Of a stretch of 64,000 nt of DNA, positions 36,636 to 46,210 are shown in pieces. The translations under genes and the position numbers were made by a program. Source of the stretch: Acinetobacter guerrae (GTDB taxonomy: Bacteria > Pseudomonadota > Gammaproteobacteria > Pseudomonadales > Moraxellaceae); NCBI RefSeq assembly GCF_009372255.1, contig NZ_LXGN01000001.1, positions 434,001 to 498,000 on the forward strand. The letters are read 5' to 3'. Within the stretch, counting starts at the first letter, position 1; the number at the start of each line of letters is the position of its first letter. A model generated the notes under the pieces. The model saw nothing but the letters and a program-made list of their open reading frames with translations, did not search any database and was not told where the DNA came from.

Positions 36636-36708
36636 AACTAAACGGTCAAAATTATATTTTAAAGTCAATTCGCTATTATTATGTATTATTAGATTTATCA
36701 ATTCATTA

Positions 36709-37590
36709 TTAGAATGCTAACAATTCAGACCATGCAATTGTCTTGTCAAACAACGTCGTATTATTTATTACAGCCTTGTATTGTGCACTAGTGCTATTCA
36801 CTTTGGTGACTGTAATTGGGTTAATACTATTTGATGTATCGGTAATCGTCAGAGTTCCCGAATAAGGATACCCCGCAATGCCATCATCATTCGTTTTTAG
36901 AAAATATGGATCGTTAGCATTGGTGAAGGTCATGTCAAAATTACCCTCTTTCAATCCAGTTTGCTTAATATGTCCAGAGATAGTTATTTTGACATTAGTG
37001 ATATCCTGATCTGCCCAGTTCAGAGCATAATCACTTAAATTATAAGTTGTTTTAGTAGCGTTCAAATCTGAAACCAAACTTAGATTTGATGTACTAAATG
37101 AGCCACTGGTATCATTATTATTGGTCTCTTTAATGTTCCCATTTAGTGTACGCGTTTCGCCTGTGGGAAAGCTTTCTACAAAATTAGTCAGTGTATAAGT
37201 ACTGCCATCACCCAAATCAAGCGACCCACTCACTGACGCTTGATCGTCAGTTTCAAACAACCCCTTACATTGACTAAAACTAACGACACTCCCTGTACGT
37301 TGGTAACTTCCAGATGTGCAGGTTTTATTTTCTTTTAATTCATCTACACCATCAATAATACTGGCAATCACACCTTCGTATAGCGACTCTCTAACCGCAA
37401 TCCCTGTTATTTTATCAACCAGTGTTACTGAAACAGATGCTCCATTACTATTTTCCCCTGAGCTCTGTGAACCAGAAGAATTAGAATTACTTCCTGATGT
37501 GTTACTTTGACCACTATCATCACTAGAACCACCACATCCAGTTAAAAATAAACTGCCAAACAACATCGTTGTTAATATTGAATATTTCAT
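36709..37590 (-). CDS. Hypothetical lipoprotein with Ser/Asn/Gly-rich linker
   Basis: I do not recognise the 293-residue product. A lipoprotein signal ends at C19 (FLTGC). A linker of about 25 residues rich in Ser, Gly and Asn follows. The rest is beta-rich with many Thr, Ser and Asn residues and suggests one or two immunoglobulin- or lipocalin-like sheets exposed outside the cell. It lies between the second lipase and a LuxR-type regulator, all minus strand; shared control is possible. Confidence 0.72.
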   Translation of the reverse strand: MKYSILTTMLFGSLFLTGCGGSSDDSGQSNTSGSNSNSSGSQSSGENSNGASVSVTLVDKITGIAVRESLYEGVIASIIDGVDELKENKTCTSGSYQRTGSVVSFSQCKGLFETDDQASVSGSLDLGDGSTYTLTNFVESFPTGETRTLNGNIKETNNNDTSGSFSTSNLSLVSDLNATKTTYNLSDYALNWADQDITNVKITISGHIKQTGLKEGNFDMTFTNANDPYFLKTNDDGIAGYPYSGTLTITDTSNSINPITVTKVNSTSAQYKAVINNTTLFDKTIAWSELLAF

Positions 37591-37682
37591 TGTTTTCCCC
37601 TTACTACAAGATTGTCTTAGTTTTAGGGAAAAATGATTTATCGTCTATTCCATAAATAGGGAATAAAATAAAATTATTTTAA

Positions 37683-38852
37683 CTAGTATTTTTGCGCAGG
37701 CATATTTAAAAATAGTTTTACAAGTTCAGACTGCCGATTTGTCGCTGTTTTTTTAAATATAGATTGTATTTGTTTACGTATAGTATCTTCATTTACCTGA
37801 TGTTTTTGAGCAATAACTTTCGGTGAATCACCTTCTAGTAATTTTAATGCAATTTTTGATTCAGCAGGTGACAGTCCAAATATTACATTTAACAAATGAG
37901 GATCAAGACTAACAGCATGTTTCGGAGAATAAAAAGTCAACATAACCATAGGCCTTATTCCAAAGGCTTTTATTTCCTGCTCTGAAACTAACAAAGTAAT
38001 AAAAATATACAAAACCTCTCCATCTATCATCAATATTTTTATACAGCATTCTTCTGATGTTTGCTTATTAATCAATTGATTGCATCTAAAAAGATATTCA
38101 ACATATTGAAGCTTTTGATTAAGTTGATTTAAATATGGATCAGGTATTTTTAAATATTTATCAATGATTTGAACAAACGGTATTTTTTCTACTAAATTAT
38201 TCATTGCCTGATTTGTATGGGCAACTTCACCCGAAAGATTCAAAAGCATAATGGGTTGCATGAGCTTATCAATTAATGCAAAGCCAATAATTGCTTTATT
38301 TGAAAACTCATAGATGTGTTTTTGTAGTAGTGCAATACGCCGAAGATGTGGCAACAAACGATCTAAAAAAGAAAGTTCTTCGTCATTTAAGGGCTGACGT
38401 TGCTTGGATGTGTGTATACCGAACACCACGCATAAATCTTCATTCCAGAACAAATGATGTACGGACAAAAAATATAGCCCGATAGGCAATAAAATATTTT
38501 TATATAAATCAGAAGACTCAATATATATATCATTGATATGTGTGTGGCTCTGGTACCAACCTTGTCTTTGCGGATTCAAGATTTGAGGCCAACGCGGATC
38601 TTCTCGCACTGGATAATGAAGATGCATCACCTGCGCAACAGCCAGTAAATCATCAGGCATTGTACCTTTACCTACACAGTAGGACATCACCTGATATTTT
38701 AAATCTATGGCTGCAATTTGTACTAATGAAGTATCCAGAATCTGGTTGATTCTTTCAGCAAAATTATTCCAACTCTCTTGCCCCAGTGGAATTTTATAAA
38801 TAAGTTCTACTAGCTCATCATAATAAATATTATAGTTTTGATTTTTATGCAT
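37683..38852 (-). CDS. LuxR-type HTH transcriptional regulator
   Basis: A 389-residue regulator with a C-terminal LuxR helix-turn-helix from about residue 325 ([20 protein letters not shown], then [19 protein letters not shown]). The long N-terminal part (about 300 residues) has a weak PAS-like feel, including [19 protein letters not shown] near 210, but no autoinducer domain that I can name. It is the first gene of the minus-strand stretch that includes a lipoprotein and a lipase. The signal it senses is not known. Confidence 0.8.
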   Translation of the reverse strand: MHKNQNYNIYYDELVELIYKIPLGQESWNNFAERINQILDTSLVQIAAIDLKYQVMSYCVGKGTMPDDLLAVAQVMHLHYPVREDPRWPQILNPQRQGWYQSHTHINDIYIESSDLYKNILLPIGLYFLSVHHLFWNEDLCVVFGIHTSKQRQPLNDEELSFLDRLLPHLRRIALLQKHIYEFSNKAIIGFALIDKLMQPIMLLNLSGEVAHTNQAMNNLVEKIPFVQIIDKYLKIPDPYLNQLNQKLQYVEYLFRCNQLINKQTSEECCIKILMIDGEVLYIFITLLVSEQEIKAFGIRPMVMLTFYSPKHAVSLDPHLLNVIFGLSPAESKIALKLLEGDSPKVIAQKHQVNEDTIRKQIQSIFKKTATNRQSELVKLFLNMPAQKY

Positions 38853-39001
38853 AAAAATTTCTCATACATACTTAAAAATAAGTATATATGAAAAATAAAA
38901 TTTAAGTAAATTACATTAATCTTAATTTAAAATAAAATCAACACAATATAAATTAAAATAAATAACTCACATAAAATTTCACATAATTATACTCGGCAAA
39001 T

Positions 39002-39883
39002 TTATATAGTATAAGCCAAAAAAATACCTATAAATATAATGACACCAACCCAACGATTATGCCGAAATGCCCAAAAGCACATCTGCGGATCACGAGTTTT
39101 GGTTTTTGACCATTGATAAAAATAATCAGCTGCAACCAATAACAAAGCCACAAGCCCCCACGGAAACAGAATATCGGCAAGGTAAAAAGAAGTACCAATC
39201 AATGCAATACTTAAAAACTGCAATAAAGAAATAATTTCAATATCGTATTTACCAAAAAGAATTGCAGTAGATTTAACCCCTATTTTTAAATCATATTCAC
39301 GATCGGTAATGGCATATTGTGTATCGAAAGCCACTGTCCAACATAAATTTCCAAAATATAATAACCAGCATGTCCAATCTAAAGGCTTACCCATTGCTGT
39401 AAACGCCATCGGAATGCCCCATGAAAATGCCATACCCAAAACCACTTGTGGTAAATGCGTATAACGCTTCATAAATGGGTAAATAAAAGCTAAACCCAAA
39501 GCACCAAAAGCACAATAAAATGTCGCTATTGGCAAAAAGAACAACATACAAGCACTGGCGGCAACCAAAATTAAAAATACAGCAATCGCTTCTTTGGGTT
39601 GAATAATGCCTGTAGCAAGTGGTCTGGTTTTAGTTCTCTCTACATAACCATCGACTTCACGATCAGCAAAATCATTAATTGCACAACCCGCTGCACGCAT
39701 AAAAATTGTACCAAAAACAAAAGCCAATAAGACATGTAATGGAGGAATCCCTTCTGCTGCAATCCATAATGCCCACATCGTTGGCCAAAAAACCAACTCT
39801 GTCCCAATGGGTTTGTCAAATCGACATAAATAATAATAGGCTTCTAAACGTTGTCGCCATGTGATGGATTGCGCTATTGCCAT
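39002..39883 (-). CDS. ubiA: 4-hydroxybenzoate octaprenyltransferase
   Basis: Attaches the polyprenyl tail to 4-hydroxybenzoate in ubiquinone synthesis, in the inner membrane. The two aspartate-rich motifs are NDFADREVD (residues 70-78) and DREYDLKIG (about 193-201). Seven to nine hydrophobic segments, 293 residues. It follows ubiC by 3 nt, forming the ubiCA operon. Confidence 0.96.
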   Translation of the reverse strand: MAIAQSITWRQRLEAYYYLCRFDKPIGTELVFWPTMWALWIAAEGIPPLHVLLAFVFGTIFMRAAGCAINDFADREVDGYVERTKTRPLATGIIQPKEAIAVFLILVAASACMLFFLPIATFYCAFGALGLAFIYPFMKRYTHLPQVVLGMAFSWGIPMAFTAMGKPLDWTCWLLYFGNLCWTVAFDTQYAITDREYDLKIGVKSTAILFGKYDIEIISLLQFLSIALIGTSFYLADILFPWGLVALLLVAADYFYQWSKTKTRDPQMCFWAFRHNRWVGVIIFIGIFLAYTI

Positions 39884-39886
39884 GAC

Positions 39887-40390
39887 TTACCCCTGTTCAT
39901 TTTGTTTCTGAATAAAGTTTTCAAATGTGGTGAGAAATGTTTCTTGTACAATGAATTTACAGCCATGCCAAATATAACAACTTTGTCGAGTCCAGCCATC
40001 CTCTAGATAAATTACTCGGCGTTCACAGACTGGGGTTGTACGCTGAAATAAAAACTTTCCAATTGGTTTTGTTCCAATATGCTGAAAGATTCTGGCTTTT
40101 TTTTGTAAGCTTAAAATTGGGAAAATACTTTTTGCCTTAACCCATGCATGCTTTTCACATCCATAAAGTAAACTCTCTCGCACCCATGCACTATGTGTAT
40201 GTGGCATGTTCATCCACTGACTATCAATAAAACTTAAACGCTGAAAGTGTTCTTTGGTGGGTTCAACCCGAAACTGACCAGACGCCAAATCTGTCAATTG
40301 CTGAGTCAGGGAGCCTGATGCATACAACCATTTTTTTAATTCAGGAGTTAAACTTTTTTCCTGCTTAAGTCTGGATTGTATGATTTGCAT
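39887..40390 (-). CDS. ubiC: Chorismate lyase
   Basis: Makes 4-hydroxybenzoate from chorismate, the first ubiquinone step. The 167-residue protein is the usual size. WVRESLLYG and the later GRFLFQRTTP-like stretch (GKFLFQRTTPVCERRVIYL) match UbiC. It is directly upstream of ubiA with only a 3-nt gap. Confidence 0.93.
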   Translation of the reverse strand: MQIIQSRLKQEKSLTPELKKWLYASGSLTQQLTDLASGQFRVEPTKEHFQRLSFIDSQWMNMPHTHSAWVRESLLYGCEKHAWVKAKSIFPILSLQKKARIFQHIGTKPIGKFLFQRTTPVCERRVIYLEDGWTRQSCYIWHGCKFIVQETFLTTFENFIQKQNEQG

Positions 40391-40558
40391 AACACGCTCG
40401 CTCCGATCAGAAAACCTAGTTTAACCGAATTTTTATCTTGAGAATGCTGCGATTTTAAGCAACGCTCTTTTTTCATAAATTTGTAATAAATTTCACTATC
40501 TGAGAATATTTTAATATATCATATAGGGCATTTATCACAGGCATAGCTTAAGACCATT

Positions 40559-40774
40559 ATGATGAATGACAAATTCAGATTTATTTTGCTTTACGGTGGA
40601 ATATTCTGGGGCTGTGGTTTTACTATTTTAATGTTGCTTTATCGCTATTTCTTTTTGAATCAACCAAGCTTACCTATTACTGCCTTTGGTGTCTATTTTA
40701 GTATTTGCTTTATTGCAGGGCTAGTATGGGGAAGTTTAGTTCATCATGATATTCAAAAGAAAATAGTGAGTTAA
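40559..40774 (+). CDS. Small two-helix membrane protein, hypothetical
   Basis: A 71-residue frame divergent from ubiC. Two hydrophobic helices (about residues 7-28 and 40-60) and a short basic tail, with no known family that I can name. It ends before a strong bidirectional terminator, which supports a real transcript. Confidence 0.6.
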   Translation: MMNDKFRFILLYGGIFWGCGFTILMLLYRYFFLNQPSLPITAFGVYFSICFIAGLVWGSLVHHDIQKKIVS

Positions 40775-40793
40775 TTACTGTTCAAAAAAGTGT

Positions 40794-40819
40794 AAAAGCC
40801 AGTTTTCAAACTGGCTTTT
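40794..40819. terminator. Bidirectional terminator between the small membrane gene and miaE
   Basis: A 12-bp perfect inverted repeat AAAAGCCAGTTT/AAACTGGCTTTT. It lies 20 nt after each of the converging genes. Confidence 0.85.
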
Positions 40820-40840
40820 GTGTTTCTAAAATTAAATAAA

Positions 40841-41503
40841 TCAAACAGATGCCGCTACTTTTGCAGGTATACCACTATGGAAACGAAATACATCATCAGG
40901 TGCCAAAATTAAGTTTTTTTCAACTTCACGAATATGTTCAATTCGCTGTTGAATATCTTCTTCTGGATTTTTCATTTTGGTCGTGGTTGCCACTTCCATG
41001 GCTAAAGCCAGATAATCTTCAAAATGCCGTGATTCTGATTTCAATAAATAACGATAGTAACGCCCAAGTTCTTCATCCACTAAAGGCGCGAGTGCATGAA
41101 AACGCTCACAAGAGCGCGCTTCTACAAATGCCCCAACAATCATGACATCAATCAATGCTTCAGGTTCATAAGTTCGAATTTCTTTACGCAAGCCACCGGC
41201 ATAGCGTCCAGCACTGACTGCTTTCCATTCTTGACCACGCTTTTTCATAAACTCAAGTACTTGTTCGTAGTGCAACATTTCCTCACGAACCAGTTGAGCC
41301 AGTTTGACCTGTAAATCCGTAAAAAAACTATAACGGAACATCAGGTTCATCGCTGTTCCTGCAGCTTTTTTTTCACAATTTGCATGGTCTTGCATTAACA
41401 AATCAAGATTATTAACGGCTTCATCTAACCATGCCTGAGGAGTTTGACAGCCTAAAAATTTAATCACAGGCTGCATTAATTCATCATAGTTGGGATTTGA
41501 CAT
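40841..41503 (-). CDS. miaE: tRNA-(ms2io6A)-hydroxylase
   Basis: Di-iron enzyme that hydroxylates the isopentenyl group of ms2i6A in tRNA. The 220-residue helical protein has the di-iron ligands in REEMLHYE (E74/E75, H78), VEARSCERFH (E127) and ESRHFEDY (156-163). It follows pdxJ by 10 nt on the same strand. Its relation to pdxJ is genomic rather than chemical. Confidence 0.93.
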   Translation of the reverse strand: MSNPNYDELMQPVIKFLGCQTPQAWLDEAVNNLDLLMQDHANCEKKAAGTAMNLMFRYSFFTDLQVKLAQLVREEMLHYEQVLEFMKKRGQEWKAVSAGRYAGGLRKEIRTYEPEALIDVMIVGAFVEARSCERFHALAPLVDEELGRYYRYLLKSESRHFEDYLALAMEVATTTKMKNPEEDIQQRIEHIREVEKNLILAPDDVFRFHSGIPAKVAASV

Positions 41504-41513
41504 TTATAAACTC

Positions 41514-42239
41514 TTATCTTGCTGCCTGAATAGCGGCTTTCATGTGTTGTACAGCCTGTGCTAAGCCGACAAAAATACTATCTGCGATAATCGAATGACC
41601 AATATTTAATTCATGAATCTGTGGAATTGCAGCGATAGGAGCAACATTTTCCAAATTAAGCCCATGTCCGGCATTAACAATCAAGCCTTTGCTGGCTGCA
41701 TATTCTGCACCCTGAATGATTCGCGCAAGCTCAGCTTGTTGCTCTTCATCATTTATAGCATCGGCATAAGCACCTGTATGCAACTCAATTGTGGGCGCCC
41801 CACAGGCAATTGCAGCATCAATTTGGGCTAACTCAGCATCGATAAATAATGAAACTTCACAACCAATTTCAGCTAGGGCTTGAGTCGCTGCTTTGACTTT
41901 TTCCAATTGTCCGACGACATTTAAACCACCTTCAGTAGTTACTTCCTGACGACGTTCAGGTACAAAACACACATGATGCGGTTGAATCTCTTTAGCAAAC
42001 TCTACCATTTCATCTGTGACAGCCATTTCCAAATTCATATGCGTTTTTAATAATGGGCGCATACGACGTACATCATCATCTTGGATATGTCGACGATCTT
42101 CACGCAAATGTAAAGTAATTCCTTGTGCTCCAGCCTGTTCACATACTAATGCCGCTTGAACTGGATCTGGATAAATCGTGCCCCGCGCTTGTCTTAACGT
42201 CGCAACATGATCGATATTCACACCAAGCAAAGCAGCCAT
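41514..42239 (-). CDS. pdxJ: Pyridoxine 5'-phosphate synthase
   Basis: Makes pyridoxine phosphate from 3-amino-2-oxopropyl phosphate and deoxyxylulose phosphate. The protein begins [20 protein letters not shown], the standard PdxJ opening, and has [14 protein letters not shown] and GHGLNLENV. The frame is open up to 42293, but the ATG at 42239 with AGGA 8 nt before it is the right start. It follows recO closely, as in many gammaproteobacteria. Confidence 0.97.
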   Translation of the reverse strand: MAALLGVNIDHVATLRQARGTIYPDPVQAALVCEQAGAQGITLHLREDRRHIQDDDVRRMRPLLKTHMNLEMAVTDEMVEFAKEIQPHHVCFVPERRQEVTTEGGLNVVGQLEKVKAATQALAEIGCEVSLFIDAELAQIDAAIACGAPTIELHTGAYADAINDEEQQAELARIIQGAEYAASKGLIVNAGHGLNLENVAPIAAIPQIHELNIGHSIIADSIFVGLAQAVQHMKAAIQAAR

Positions 42240-42262
42240 AGATAATTCCTGAAAGCAAAAAA

Positions 42263-42973
42263 TTAAGAATGTGATTGTGTACTTTGTATCCAAAGCTGAC
42301 GACTTTTTAGAGGCCGATCACCCAACAAAGATGTAATCATTTGACGGTATAGTTTACCCAATAATTGCAATTGTTCGGCAGAAAATTCTTCACCATCTGC
42401 GTAACTATGCATACAACAAATCGACTCACCTGACAGGCTTGCAGAACTACGACTCGCAACAGGTAAAAACCCTTCCGTTGTCTGAAATTGATAAGACATA
42501 AGTGTGCTAATAGGCTGCTGATTACAATCTACATGAAAATCAACAGCATAACCTAGCTCTTGCAATAAAGCATGTTCAAACTGACGTAAAATTTGTCTTA
42601 AAAATAAAGCGGGCTGTGGATGCGAAGACAAAAGTTGTAACTGTGCCAATGTTTTCTGATATTGGCTAAATGATTGCGGCATCGCCTCTTCTAAAGGGCA
42701 CAAGCGTAACAAGATTTCATTTAAATAAAATCCTGCAAAAAAAGCATCACCATGAAAAAAAACAGGGTGATTTAAAATTTCAAGTTTGGTGAAATTTTTC
42801 AAATCACCTTTGCCCGTTGCTTGTAACGTAATCGGTTGATATTGAGGTGGCGGTGTTTGCCTGAGAATACCATCCATACGACCATATTCTTCAGTAAACA
42901 AATGCACTATATGGCTTTTTTCCCGATATTTTCGATGATGAATCAGATAGCCATGAACGACTTCATTACGCAT
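42263..42973 (-). CDS. recO: DNA repair protein RecO
   Basis: Mediator that loads RecA on single-stranded DNA and anneals strands. The 236-residue protein starts [20 protein letters not shown], a typical OB-fold opening, and lacks an intact zinc-finger cysteine set, as in E. coli RecO. The in-frame TTG at 42985 is rejected in favour of ATG 42973. It sits in the era-recO-pdxJ order common to the class. Confidence 0.9.
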   Translation of the reverse strand: MRNEVVHGYLIHHRKYREKSHIVHLFTEEYGRMDGILRQTPPPQYQPITLQATGKGDLKNFTKLEILNHPVFFHGDAFFAGFYLNEILLRLCPLEEAMPQSFSQYQKTLAQLQLLSSHPQPALFLRQILRQFEHALLQELGYAVDFHVDCNQQPISTLMSYQFQTTEGFLPVASRSSASLSGESICCMHSYADGEEFSAEQLQLLGKLYRQMITSLLGDRPLKSRQLWIQSTQSHS

Positions 42974-42981
42974 AAAAAAGA

Positions 42982-43179
42982 TCAATCATCCTTTTTTTTC
43001 TGATCTTTTTCATCATCACCATCAGGAATCACCGCGCCTACTACAGCCGCAGTACCTTTAACTACGGCTTTCGTGGTTCCATAAGCAATTTCTACAGGTA
43101 CAGTCACAATTTTGGTAATACAACCTTGCAGCATAAAAACACAGGTAAAAATTCCAACACATCGCATCATGACTGTCAT
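42982..43179 (-). CDS. Small lipoprotein between era and recO
   Basis: A 65-residue protein with a signal and lipobox LQGC (C19), a short Val/Ala/Thr helix (VPVEIAYGTTKAVVKGTAAV) and a very charged tail DGDDEKDQKKKDD. GAGAAG precedes the ATG. Such small lipoproteins occur widely in Acinetobacter (NF038104-like). It is cotranscribed with era and recO. Function unknown. Confidence 0.78.
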   Translation of the reverse strand: MTVMMRCVGIFTCVFMLQGCITKIVTVPVEIAYGTTKAVVKGTAAVVGAVIPDGDDEKDQKKKDD

Positions 43180-43203
43180 TATTTCTTCTCTAACCCTGTT
43201 TGT

Positions 43204-44253
43204 TTAAATATCACTATAACCCAGACTTTTTAGCGCACGCTCGTCATCAGACCAGCCACCTTTGACTTTCACCCATAGTGTCAGCATGATTTTTTGCTCA
43301 AACATTTTTTCCATGTCTGTTCTTGCTTCCATACCAATACGTTTAAGTTTTGCACCTTTTTCACCAATGACAATGGCTTTTTGTCCAGCGCGTTCCACAA
43401 AAATCGTAGCATCAATATAGGTACAAGCAGGTTTTAAACGACCTGTTTTTTCGCTAATGGTTTCTTCTTCAGTTTTAAATGACTCGATTTGTACCGTTAG
43501 ATCATACGGTAACTCTTCACCAAGTTGACGCATGATTTTTTCGCGAATAATCTCACTTGCCAGAAAACGCTCAGAACGATCGGTGATTTGATCCATTGAA
43601 TAAAGCGGCGGCTGAAAAGGTAAATATTTTTCAATGGTGTCACGTAAGTGATCCAAATTCGCACCGCGCAATGCTGAAACAGGTACAATTTCAGCAAAAT
43701 TCATCAATTTTGCACGTTCACGAATAAGTGGTAACGCTTCGTTTTTATTTTCAAAGGTGTCTAATTTATTAATCACCAAGATGACTGGCATTTCTGCATT
43801 TTTAAGCTTTTCCAAAACCAGTTCATCGTTTTGAGTCCACTTTTGTGCATCTACAACAAATAAAACCAGATTGACATCACGCAATGCAGAATGCGCCGCG
43901 CGGTTCATCATTTTATTGATGGCACGGACTTCTTTTTTGTGCATTCCAGGCGTATCTACAAATACTGCTTGCGATTTTTCGCGCGAATCGATACCCACAA
44001 TTTTGTGACGTGTGGTTTGCGGTTTACGTGAAGTAATCGACAACTTTTGACCCAATAAATGGTTCATCAGTGTAGATTTGCCTACATTTGGTCGGCCAAC
44101 AATCGCAACAAAGCCACTTCTAAAGTCAGCAGGAATAGTGACACCATTGTCACTAAAAAATTGATCAATCAGTTGATTGGCCTGATTTTCACTATGTTGA
44201 GTTTCAGGATTTTCATTTGAATCTGGATTGACTTGATCAGAATGCATGGACAT
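43204..44253 (-). CDS. era: GTPase Era
   Basis: Ribosome maturation GTPase that binds the 3' end of 16S rRNA. G motifs are [13 protein letters not shown] and NKLD, and a KH domain ends the protein ([13 protein letters not shown] near residue 297). At 349 residues it is about 50 longer than E. coli Era (301) because of a polar, acidic N-terminal extension of about 45 residues before FVAIVGRPN. It lies 5 nt after rnc. Confidence 0.97.
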   Translation of the reverse strand: MSMHSDQVNPDSNENPETQHSENQANQLIDQFFSDNGVTIPADFRSGFVAIVGRPNVGKSTLMNHLLGQKLSITSRKPQTTRHKIVGIDSREKSQAVFVDTPGMHKKEVRAINKMMNRAAHSALRDVNLVLFVVDAQKWTQNDELVLEKLKNAEMPVILVINKLDTFENKNEALPLIRERAKLMNFAEIVPVSALRGANLDHLRDTIEKYLPFQPPLYSMDQITDRSERFLASEIIREKIMRQLGEELPYDLTVQIESFKTEEETISEKTGRLKPACTYIDATIFVERAGQKAIVIGEKGAKLKRIGMEARTDMEKMFEQKIMLTLWVKVKGGWSDDERALKSLGYSDI

Positions 44254-44258
44254 GCAGG

Positions 44259-44951
44259 CTATTGCTCCAATAACTTTAATATTTCTGCCGCCGCTGCTTG
44301 TTCCGCAAAACGTCGACTTGAACCCTCACCTATAATATTCGGTAGTCCCGCTACAGAACATTGCACTTTAAAGTGCTGATGAGGTGCATCACCCTGAATA
44401 TCTACAACCTCGTAAACAGGGAGAGGTTTTTTACGTGCTTGTAGATACTCTTGTAAACGTGATTTTGGGTCTTTGAGTTGATCACTTGGCTCAATATGAT
44501 CCAAATACGGCGTATACCATTTTAACACAATACTTTTAAGCAGTTCTAAATCACCACTATCGACATAAATTGCACCAATAATGGCTTCTACTGTATCTGC
44601 CAGTATCGATTCACGATGATGACCACCCGATTTTAATTCACCTGTGCTTAATATTAAACACCGACTAAGTTTCAAATCGTTTGCAATCTTGCCTAAAGCT
44701 TCCTGACGTACCAGTGTAGCACGCATACGTGTAAGCCGACCCTCATTTTCATGTGGATAGGTCTGATATAAATAATTGGCAATGATCATGCCAAGTAATG
44801 AGTCGCCCAAAAACTCAAGACGTTCATAATTGTATTTGTGACTGACAGATCGGTGTGTTAAAGCAAGCTGAAGTAGCTCGGCTTGCTGAAACTGATAACC
44901 AATCCTGCTCGGTAATCGAGGATCACTTAGCTTGGACTGACCTTTGATCAA
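44259..44951 (-). CDS. rnc: Ribonuclease III
   Basis: Double-strand-specific endonuclease for rRNA and mRNA processing. The signature [12 protein letters not shown] starts at residue 43, [11 protein letters not shown] follows, and a dsRNA-binding domain fills 155-225. The start is TTG and the first codons overlap the DUF4845 gene by 29 nt. A TTG start giving about 230 residues is usual in Acinetobacter. Confidence 0.96.
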   Translation of the reverse strand: MIKGQSKLSDPRLPSRIGYQFQQAELLQLALTHRSVSHKYNYERLEFLGDSLLGMIIANYLYQTYPHENEGRLTRMRATLVRQEALGKIANDLKLSRCLILSTGELKSGGHHRESILADTVEAIIGAIYVDSGDLELLKSIVLKWYTPYLDHIEPSDQLKDPKSRLQEYLQARKKPLPVYEVVDIQGDAPHQHFKVQCSVAGLPNIIGEGSSRRFAEQAAAAEILKLLEQ

Positions 44952-45297
44952 AATTTTTCTCGAATGTTAGAACTAAATCAATATTCAATAAGAACGGTTT
45001 TCTTATTTCATATTTTTTACTGACGTTTAGACCATCTTTGTTTGATACTTTGGCAATATCCTTGAAATGTAAATCACGAATATTATTCATATTCAGACGT
45101 TGTTCCATTTCTGTATCAAACTTTGTAGCTGTGATATCTGAAGGACTGTTTTTAACCAGTTCTTCAATCTGACTATCAATCACACGGTCATCCCAATATG
45201 CAGGCCAAATAACAACGGCAGCCTTGACTGCCAGTGCAAATAAGACCACCCCAAATAAAATAGCTAAATACGAAGCGCCTTGCTGAGACTTACGCAT
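44923..45297 (-). CDS. DUF4845 membrane protein between lepB and rnc
   Basis: A 124-residue protein with one N-terminal helix (about residues 8-30) and a DUF4845 domain. The same small gene lies between lepB and rnc in Pseudomonas. It overlaps rnc by 29 nt, so the two are coupled. Function unknown. Confidence 0.87.
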   Translation of the reverse strand: MRKSQQGASYLAILFGVVLFALAVKAAVVIWPAYWDDRVIDSQIEELVKNSPSDITATKFDTEMEQRLNMNNIRDLHFKDIAKVSNKDGLNVSKKYEIRKPFLLNIDLVLTFEKNFDQRSVQAK

Positions 45298-45320
45298 TTT
45301 GAATATTCCTAATTATGTTT

Positions 45321-46148
45321 TTAGTCAATTTTTCCGTTACGACTGAACGATGGAATCTTAAAGCCAGGTTCTTTATGCATCCATTTATAAAATGCTCGAC
45401 CTGTTAAATTTTCCTCTGGAACGAATCCCCAAAAACGGCTATCAGCACTTTGGTCACGGTTATCACCCATCGCAAAATAATGCCCTTTCGGAACAGTCAC
45501 TTCCCAATATAAACCATCTTGATTCGAATATTTACCATTTTCTATATAATTGATAAACGGAGCCTGTCGAGCAATATTGACGCCTTCTAGCTCTCGCATC
45601 GTAAAGGTATGATCACCGAGCGTTTCTTTATGATAAATCGACGTTGGTGTATCTAAAATATCTTTTTCACGATGAAATTCTGTCGCAACTTTAGGTACTT
45701 TTTGACCATTAATGCTCAACTGTCCATGATCATAAACGATATGATCTCCCGGTAAACCGACGACACGTTTAATATAACTAATTGTCGGTTGCGGTGGATA
45801 ACGAAAAACAATCACATCCCCACGCTCTGGTTCACCAACATCAATCACTTTCTTATTAATAATGGGTAAACGCACACCATAGTCAAATTTATTGACCAAG
45901 ATAAAATCACCAGTTTCCAATGTTGGTACCATTGAATCCGAAGGGATATTAAACGGCTCGTACAAAAAAGAACGCAGAATAAGGACAACAGCCAAAACAG
46001 GCCAGAAATCATATGCCCATGTAATGAGAAAATTTTCATTTTCACGCCCTTTGGATGCACGCTGTTTAAAAACCAACTTATCCAATAGCCACACAATAAA
46101 AAATATAAGTGTGACTGGAACGAGAATCAAATTAAAATCAAAATCCAC
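45321..46148 (-). CDS. lepB: Signal peptidase I
   Basis: Cleaves signal peptides from exported proteins in the inner membrane. Two N-terminal helices precede the catalytic domain. The serine is in PSDSMVPTL and the lysine in YIKRVVGLPGD; MGDNRDQSADSRFWGFVP is the C-terminal box. 275 residues. It follows lepA by about 60 nt. Confidence 0.97.
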   Translation of the reverse strand: MDFDFNLILVPVTLIFFIVWLLDKLVFKQRASKGRENENFLITWAYDFWPVLAVVLILRSFLYEPFNIPSDSMVPTLETGDFILVNKFDYGVRLPIINKKVIDVGEPERGDVIVFRYPPQPTISYIKRVVGLPGDHIVYDHGQLSINGQKVPKVATEFHREKDILDTPTSIYHKETLGDHTFTMRELEGVNIARQAPFINYIENGKYSNQDGLYWEVTVPKGHYFAMGDNRDQSADSRFWGFVPEENLTGRAFYKWMHKEPGFKIPSFSRNGKID

Positions 46149-46210
46149 AAAACCTCACTCGCAGCCAAGCTGCTCGTCTTTCGGCAGAGTAAAGCAATGC
46201 TTTCCCCACA

